Made by a program: the position numbers and the translations under genes | Origin: Picochlorum sp. 'celeri' | Taxonomy: Eukaryota; Chlorophyta; Trebouxiophyceae | Direction of reading: 5' to 3' | Length of the DNA: 64,000 bases | Assembly: GCA_010909725.1 (NCBI GenBank) | Contig: JAACMV010000015.1 | Coordinates: 558,001 to 622,000 of the forward strand | In this document: positions 59,860 through 64,000 of the stretch, piece by piece | How positions within the stretch are numbered: the first letter of the stretch is position 1 | Layout of the letters: each line of letters starts with the position of its first letter | The notes under the pieces: model-generated | What the model saw: the letters and a program-made list of their open reading frames with translations, nothing else | Told to the model about the DNA's origin: nothing | Databases searched by the model: none

Positions 59860-60726
59860 TTACTTTTTCTCACTCATGGTGTTGATTTGGTTCAAGGCTG
59901 GTCCAGCAATGTTGAATCCCACCCAGCCCAAGGCAGCAAGAAGAGGGAAGGCAAGGAGTCCTCCACGGCCATCTCCACCAGCGACGCTCATCATCTCAGT
60001 GGCAGCATCAGCATTCTGGGCGGCCAGCAAGGTGGCAAGACCCATGCCACCGGCAACAAAGGCCTTCTTCTTCTCTCCCATGCTGTTGATCTGGTTCAAG
60101 GCTGGTCCAGCAATGTTGAATCCCACCCAGCCCAAGGCAGCAAGAAGAGGGAAGGCAAGGAGTCCAGCACGGCCGTCTCCACCAGCGACGCTCATCATCT
60201 CAGTGGCAGCATCAGCGTTCTCAGCAGCCAGCAAGGTGGCAAGACCCATGCCACCGGCAACAAAGGCCTTCTTCTTCTCTCCCATGCTGTTGATCTGGTT
60301 CAAGGCTGGTCCGGCAATGTTGAATCCCACCCAGCCCAAGGCAGCAAGAAGAGGGAAGGCAAGGAGTCCAGCACGGCCGTCTCCACCAGCGACGCTCATC
60401 ATCTCAGTGGCAGCATCAGCGTTCTCAGCAGCCAGCAAGGTGGCAAGACCCATGCCACCGGCAACAAAGGCCTTCTTCTTCTCTCCCATGCTGTTGATCT
60501 GGTTCAAAGCTGGTCCGGCAATGTTGAATCCCACCCAGCCCAAGGCAGCAAGAAGAGGGAAGGCAAGGAGTCCAGCACGGCCATCTCCACCAGCGACGCT
60601 CATCATCTCAGTGGCAGCACTAGCAGACTCTGTGAAGAGCAGAGGAGAAGCAAGAGACATCATGGCTACTGCTTTAGTCACATCATCAACCTGCGCACAT
60701 GAGAAATCCATTAGAATCCCAAACAT
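59860..60726 (-). CDS. PSBY: Photosystem II PsbY polyprotein with four PsbY units
   Basis: 288 aa as read, with four PsbY modules in tandem. Each ends in a membrane helix and tail LAALGWVGFNIAGPALNQIN, the PsbY signature, and units repeat every 68 residues (204 bp). Between units lie a hydrophobic helix (AFVAGGMGLATLLAA) and an AxA-type cleavage site (ADAATEMM), as in plant PsbY precursors, where thylakoid processing peptidases release separate small subunits. The last unit differs slightly (GGLLAFP, INTMSEKK). The segment before the first unit (AMMSLASPLLFTESASAATE) is a thylakoid transfer signal. The stroma-targeting part is weak in this reading (MFGILMDFSCAQ, with TGTGCGCAG just before VDDVTKAV), so a first exon upstream is likely and the true start is open. 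PsbY binds cytochrome b559 at the edge of PSII. Confidence 0.9.
   Translation of the reverse strand: MFGILMDFSCAQVDDVTKAVAMMSLASPLLFTESASAATEMMSVAGGDGRAGLLAFPLLAALGWVGFNIAGPALNQINSMGEKKKAFVAGGMGLATLLAAENADAATEMMSVAGGDGRAGLLAFPLLAALGWVGFNIAGPALNQINSMGEKKKAFVAGGMGLATLLAAENADAATEMMSVAGGDGRAGLLAFPLLAALGWVGFNIAGPALNQINSMGEKKKAFVAGGMGLATLLAAQNADAATEMMSVAGGDGRGGLLAFPLLAALGWVGFNIAGPALNQINTMSEKK
59891..60640 (-). repeat. Tandem 204-bp coding repeats in PsbY gene
   Basis: Nearly identical 204-bp units recur at about 60081, 60285 and 60489 (compare CTGTTGATCTGGTTCAAGGC at each), with a fourth partial, slightly diverged unit at the 3' end. The near-identity at the DNA level, silent sites included, points to recent duplication or ongoing homogenisation. 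Confidence 0.9.
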
Positions 60727-60856
60727 GACCTAACACAATCGCAAATACTGGCAGAATCCCAGCATCATCCTAAACTCCAGACGTCTGATCGCCGATCTAT
60801 ACGGGATAGCGACTTTGAGAAGATCTCGGCGCATATTCGATCCCTAGATCACCTCA

Positions 60857-60876
60857 ATGGGCTTTTAGAAGCCCAT
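60857..60876. promoter_or_regulatory. Inverted repeat ATGGGCTT..AAGCCCAT upstream of PsbY gene
   Basis: Perfect 8-bp arms with a 4-bp loop, about 130 bp upstream of the PsbY reading. The TGGGCTT core is a known plant promoter element (site II type) found in plastid and ribosomal protein genes. Overlaps the ATG at 60875 of a doubtful plus-strand ORF. Confidence 0.3.
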
Positions 60877-60977
60877 GAGGCGCCGTATAATACAAGAATG
60901 GACGCGACCGCCTCGTGAGCAAAATTTATTCAAGAGCATCAGGAGGATACATAGGCCCCCCTTCTCCTTTATAACAA

Positions 60978-61195
60978 TGCAAATCAAGGCATCTATGAAT
61001 ATAAATTATGAATCACTCACCTCAGAAGACTTGGAAGCTCTAACGGTGACGTTGGCGACCCTTACTGGTTTGGAACGTGAGCTCCTCGCCAAGGCAACTG
61101 TTGGAAGCCTGGTGGATGGTGCAGCGGAAAGGGCCAACATTGTCTTTTTAAAGCGAATTGAATGCTATTGTAGCAACTGTGAGTTGAAACGTTAG
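60978..61195 (+). CDS. Possible small unknown protein
   Basis: 72 aa from ATG 60978 (MQIKASMNINYESL); a longer frame starts at ATG 60875 (106 aa) with an Arg-rich extension. The body (LTSEDLEALTVTLATLTGLE, LLAKATVGSLVDGAAERANI) would form amphipathic helices, and the end has CYCSNC. No family is recognised. It lies divergently from PsbY in an otherwise empty 750-bp region, which is the main reason to list it. It could equally be a chance frame. Confidence 0.3.
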
Positions 61196-61482
61196 AAATG
61201 ACCCTTGCTGGAAGGGCAGCAATCGGATAAGGCTTCTAGAGAAAAGCTGGCAATTGTAGGATAGGGTATCTACGTAAATCGGTGTCACCATCGTTTGGCC
61301 ACCTCGATGGGAACCATTGACCACCGGCAGCAATTGGTTGTTATGTTTTGCACAATTGTAACGGGTGTGAAGAAAATATCGTAATGTTCGTTCAGGAGGC
61401 TACATTGACGTTCTGGCTCTTGTTTGTTCCTTCCCACTGCGTTGACCATGACGAGGTGTAAAGACACACAGAAGCCAAAAAG

Positions 61483-62424
61483 TTAGGCTTTGGAGGCAAA
61501 AGACGCTCCCAAGATGGGATCATCTTTCATATCAGAGTAGTCACAGTTCCTTTTCATACTGTCAAAAAGAGATTGGAAATCCGTTGTAGGCTTTCCATCC
61601 TGGGGATCCCGTGCTACACAATCTACAGCACGTCTGTCTCCCATGGTCAAACTTTGGACACACAACTCTGCCACATCAGCACGAGGAATCGATCTAGGCC
61701 CAGACTTATCGTTGATAAAGGCATCATCAACGTTCAGTAAGATTTCTCTCTCAGACCCAGGATCATCCTTCAAACCTCCTGGGTGCAAAATTGTGTAATT
61801 GATGCCACTATCAATCAAATACTTCTCTGCCCTCCTTTTCCAGACCAAAATATTGCCATCACCTATAGTGTTCAGGAAGTTATCCTTGTCCGTTCCTCCC
61901 ATAGATCCAACAAGAACTACCTTCTCAACTCCAGAACTCTTGGCAACATCTATTTGGCTCTTCTGGCCCAACCAATCGATTTGCTCCGGTGTTTGATCAT
62001 TCTTGAAGGTGAACTTGGGCCTCACGCCCTCTCTCCTAAATATTTTGGCGAGGATCACTGGAATGAGGGACAATTTTACAATCTGAGGCACAGCGCTCGT
62101 GCAGATGACGAGTCTCTGGCTATCAGCCATGGCCTTCTCCAAAGTAGCCTTCCCATTTTCACCGATGATATCTCCAATCACTATCTGATCATCTGTTGCA
62201 CCATATTCTTTCAATTTGGCAGCGCTCGCCTCAGATCGGACGACGCCAATGGGCAAGAACTCATCCTTGCGATCCTGGAGGAGCTTCTTCATTACAAGTT
62301 GCCCAGTCCTGCCACCTGCTCCGGTGACTACGACCTTCATCTTGTTGGTATCGTTCTTGGAGGCTGACATTCTTACGGATCGTCTTGCAGGAGCAGCAGA
62401 TACACCAGCCTTGGACGACAACAT
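61483..62424 (-). CDS. Atypical short-chain dehydrogenase, NAD(P)-binding, plastid-targeted
   Basis: 313 aa from ATG 62424 (the longer frame starts at TTG). The first ~28 residues (MLSSKAGVSAAPARRSVRMS) look like a chloroplast transit peptide. The Rossmann fold opens with KVVVTGAGGRTGQLVMKKLL (GxxGxxG), then VIGDI, VICTSAVPQIV, KVVLVGSMGGTD and YTILHPGGLKDD. The family is the NmrA/At5g02240-like atypical SDRs, common in plastids and cyanobacteria, many without known substrate. The active-site Tyr-x3-Lys of classical SDRs is absent, as usual for this group. A GGGCCC-containing motif (ATGGGCCC at 62569..62576) lies ~145 bp upstream of the start. Confidence 0.85.
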   Translation of the reverse strand: MLSSKAGVSAAPARRSVRMSASKNDTNKMKVVVTGAGGRTGQLVMKKLLQDRKDEFLPIGVVRSEASAAKLKEYGATDDQIVIGDIIGENGKATLEKAMADSQRLVICTSAVPQIVKLSLIPVILAKIFRREGVRPKFTFKNDQTPEQIDWLGQKSQIDVAKSSGVEKVVLVGSMGGTDKDNFLNTIGDGNILVWKRRAEKYLIDSGINYTILHPGGLKDDPGSEREILLNVDDAFINDKSGPRSIPRADVAELCVQSLTMGDRRAVDCVARDPQDGKPTTDFQSLFDSMKRNCDYSDMKDDPILGASFASKA

Positions 62425-62610
62425 GCGAACAAAATTGCACAAACTCTTGCACTCTATCTGCGATTTTTACGAATTAAAAATGATTTGATTTCACAATGTC
62501 CGGCATAGATGTACATACTCACGAATCAGGTCAGGAAAAGGCCCAGATAGTCGGCATCTTCCTCTCAGATGGGCCCTAAGATATCTGCTCTATCATGGAC
62601 ACCGCATGCG

Positions 62611-64000
62611 TCACTGCACTTCAATGCATGACAATGAGTCGCCCACCATGAAGTCTCCAAACTCTTCTAGGATGACACCGCACTCGGTTCCTTTCCCCAC
62701 TGTTTGGACATCCAGCTTATGTCTTCTCAAGGAATCCAAGTGACCCTCGTGGATAATCTCCCCGCTCCTGAGAACATGCACCTTTAGACCAGCTTTAATA
62801 TTTCCATCCAAAACCCTGCATCCAGCAACAACTTTTGCAGGGTTTCCTTTCCTTGCAGGAACCTTGAACAGAGCCAATACCTCTGCATTGCCGATTACAA
62901 CATCCTCTGGAGGTTTTGGAGTGGCTCCCTGTACTATAGATTCAACATCTTCCATCAAATCATAAATGATTCTCCTGTTCATTATCATAATGCCTCTAGA
63001 TTTTGCTAACGCCTCTGCATCTGATGCGGTTTTGACGTTGAATCCCACTACACGGCCTCCAAATGGAACAGCAAGATCAATATCAGAGCATGTGATTGGT
63101 CCAACTCCTACATGCACGACATTAATTTTGACGTGCTCATTTCCCAAAGCGAGTATTGATTCTTTCACAGCTTCTGCAGATCCGTGAACGTCAGCTTTCA
63201 CAATCACTGGAATTGAAATGGGGCCATGCTCAGTGGATTCTTCGTCACCTGATTCGACTTCACTTGTTGCTGGTTCAGTTATGTTACTTGCTTGAATAAT
63301 GGACTGCTTCACTGCTTCAGCCCGTATTGAACGCGCTTTACTCAATTTTTGAGCTCTATCGTCGCTCGTGACCACGAGAAGCTCGTCACCTGCATTTGGC
63401 ACACCTCGTAGCCCTACCACCTCTACTGGCCTGCCAGGGGAGATACCTTCTGGGCCAACTTGTTTTCCCGTGTAATCTTTTAAATTTCTTACTCTTCCCC
63501 ATTCACTTCCTACGACAATTGATTGTCCTTTTTTCAGTTGACCTCCTGTCACAATCACCATTGCCAGTGGCCCTTGGCCTTTGTCTACCCTAGCTTCCAC
63601 AACAATGCCCCTAGCAGGTACATCCACCGGCGCTTTAGGCTCCATCACTTCCGATTCTAATAGCAAGGCAGTCTCTAGTTCTTTGAGACCGATACCTTTT
63701 GGTGCTGCGAGTTCTACCACCTGAACATTTCCTCCAAAGTCCTCTATCTCTAATCCCAAGTCAGCTACATCTTGCTTTACTCTGTCTACATTCGCCCCAT
63801 CAAGGTCGCACTTGGTGATTGCAACAACTATTGGACATCCAGATGCCTTAGCATGAGCATACGCTTCCCTAGTTTGAGGCATTACGCCATCATCTGCAGC
63901 AACGACCAAAACTACAATATCTGTCAAAGCAGCTCCCCTAGCCCTCATGGCAGAAAACGCTGCGTGACCTGGTGTGTCAAGAAATGTTAATGAGCTCCCA
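62611..64000 (-). CDS. Translation initiation factor IF-2, organellar (5' part beyond window)
   Basis: The 3' 463 codons of the gene; the N-terminus lies beyond 64000. The G domain is visible from switch II (LTFLDTPGHAAFSAMRARGA) and the guanine-specificity motif ITKCDLDG, where Thr replaces the usual Asn of NKxD. Domains II (KGQGPLAMVIVTGGQLKKGQ), III (VPVIVKADVHGSAEAVKESI-like block) and IV (PARKGNPAKVVAGCRVLDG) follow, ending SLSCIEVQ. IF-2 places initiator fMet-tRNA on the small ribosomal subunit of mitochondria or plastids. The domain set fits the bacterial-type factor; which organelle cannot be told without the N-terminus. The acidic insert SEVESGDEESTEHG in domain III's lead-in is unusual. 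Confidence 0.94.
   Translation of the reverse strand, partial: GSSLTFLDTPGHAAFSAMRARGAALTDIVVLVVAADDGVMPQTREAYAHAKASGCPIVVAITKCDLDGANVDRVKQDVADLGLEIEDFGGNVQVVELAAPKGIGLKELETALLLESEVMEPKAPVDVPARGIVVEARVDKGQGPLAMVIVTGGQLKKGQSIVVGSEWGRVRNLKDYTGKQVGPEGISPGRPVEVVGLRGVPNAGDELLVVTSDDRAQKLSKARSIRAEAVKQSIIQASNITEPATSEVESGDEESTEHGPISIPVIVKADVHGSAEAVKESILALGNEHVKINVVHVGVGPITCSDIDLAVPFGGRVVGFNVKTASDAEALAKSRGIMIMNRRIIYDLMEDVESIVQGATPKPPEDVVIGNAEVLALFKVPARKGNPAKVVAGCRVLDGNIKAGLKVHVLRSGEIIHEGHLDSLRRHKLDVQTVGKGTECGVILEEFGDFMVGDSLSCIEVQ

Noticed and set aside
59846..60733. Long plus-strand ORFs (295 and 271 aa) opposite PsbY
   Set aside because: They are the antisense shadow of the tandem PsbY repeats; the minus-strand product has the full PsbY signature in every unit.

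Overview
This window is nuclear DNA of a photosynthetic eukaryote, most probably a green alga with a compact genome. Genes for plastid proteins carry N-terminal extensions that look like transit peptides: uroporphyrinogen decarboxylase, a plastid-lipid-associated protein (fibrillin), a RETICULATA-related membrane protein and a MenG-type methyltransferase. PsbY, which is plastid-encoded in red-lineage algae and glaucophytes, is here a nuclear polyprotein. Genes are packed about one per 2 kb on both strands, with short GT..AG introns of 63 to 217 nt, usually near the 5' end. A small-genome chlorophyte (prasinophyte or Picochlorum-like trebouxiophyte) fits; a chlorarachniophyte cannot be excluded. 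The species is not identified.

Layout. 1-7 kb: YAE1-like (-), RETICULATA-related (-), ALKBH8 (-), WBP2-like (+), UROD (+). 7-21 kb: HIRA (+), exportin-2 (-), fibrillin (+), cytochrome b5 reductase (-), VPS55 (+), claspin/MRC1-like (-), SRP19 (+), MEMO1 (-), double-rhodanese protein (+). 21.2-26.3 kb: the one accessory-looking segment, with two near-identical 1.28-1.29 kb direct repeats, each carrying a Lys/Ser-rich ORF, on either side of a secreted GH5 mannanase with two ShK domains. 26.5-38.7 kb: PEX1 (+), V-ATPase B (-), COG4 (+), SRRM1-like PWI protein (+), UTP6 (-), lipoyl synthase (+), MenG (-). 38.8-46.6 kb: PIG-O, AP-4 epsilon and a PIMT-BTB fusion, all (+). 46.6-52.1 kb: SF3A1, a short membrane-anchored kinesin and a uridylyltransferase, all (-). 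52.3-54.3 kb: LMBD2 (+). 54.4-64 kb: seipin, a zinc-cluster orphan, a Qc-SNARE, a PATRONUS/securin-like protein, four-unit PsbY, an NAD(P)-binding SDR and organellar IF-2 (truncated by the window end), all (-).

The genes are mostly unrelated housekeeping functions; neighbours share promoter regions rather than pathways. They cover tRNA modification (ALKBH8), splicing (SF3A1, SRRM1), chromatin and replication (HIRA, claspin), protein and vesicle traffic (SRP19, VPS55, COG4, AP-4, SNARE), organelle biogenesis (PEX1, seipin, V-ATPase) and plastid or mitochondrial metabolism. I rebuilt 23 introns in 18 genes from splice motifs, reading phase and family alignment from memory; none is backed by transcripts. 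Two of these introns are multiples of three with no in-frame stop, so a plain ORF reading would add false residues to V-ATPase B and lipoyl synthase. The most notable items are the repeat pair with its unknown protein, the four-unit PsbY polyprotein, the kinesin with a C-terminal membrane anchor, the PIMT-BTB fusion and the securin-like protein.
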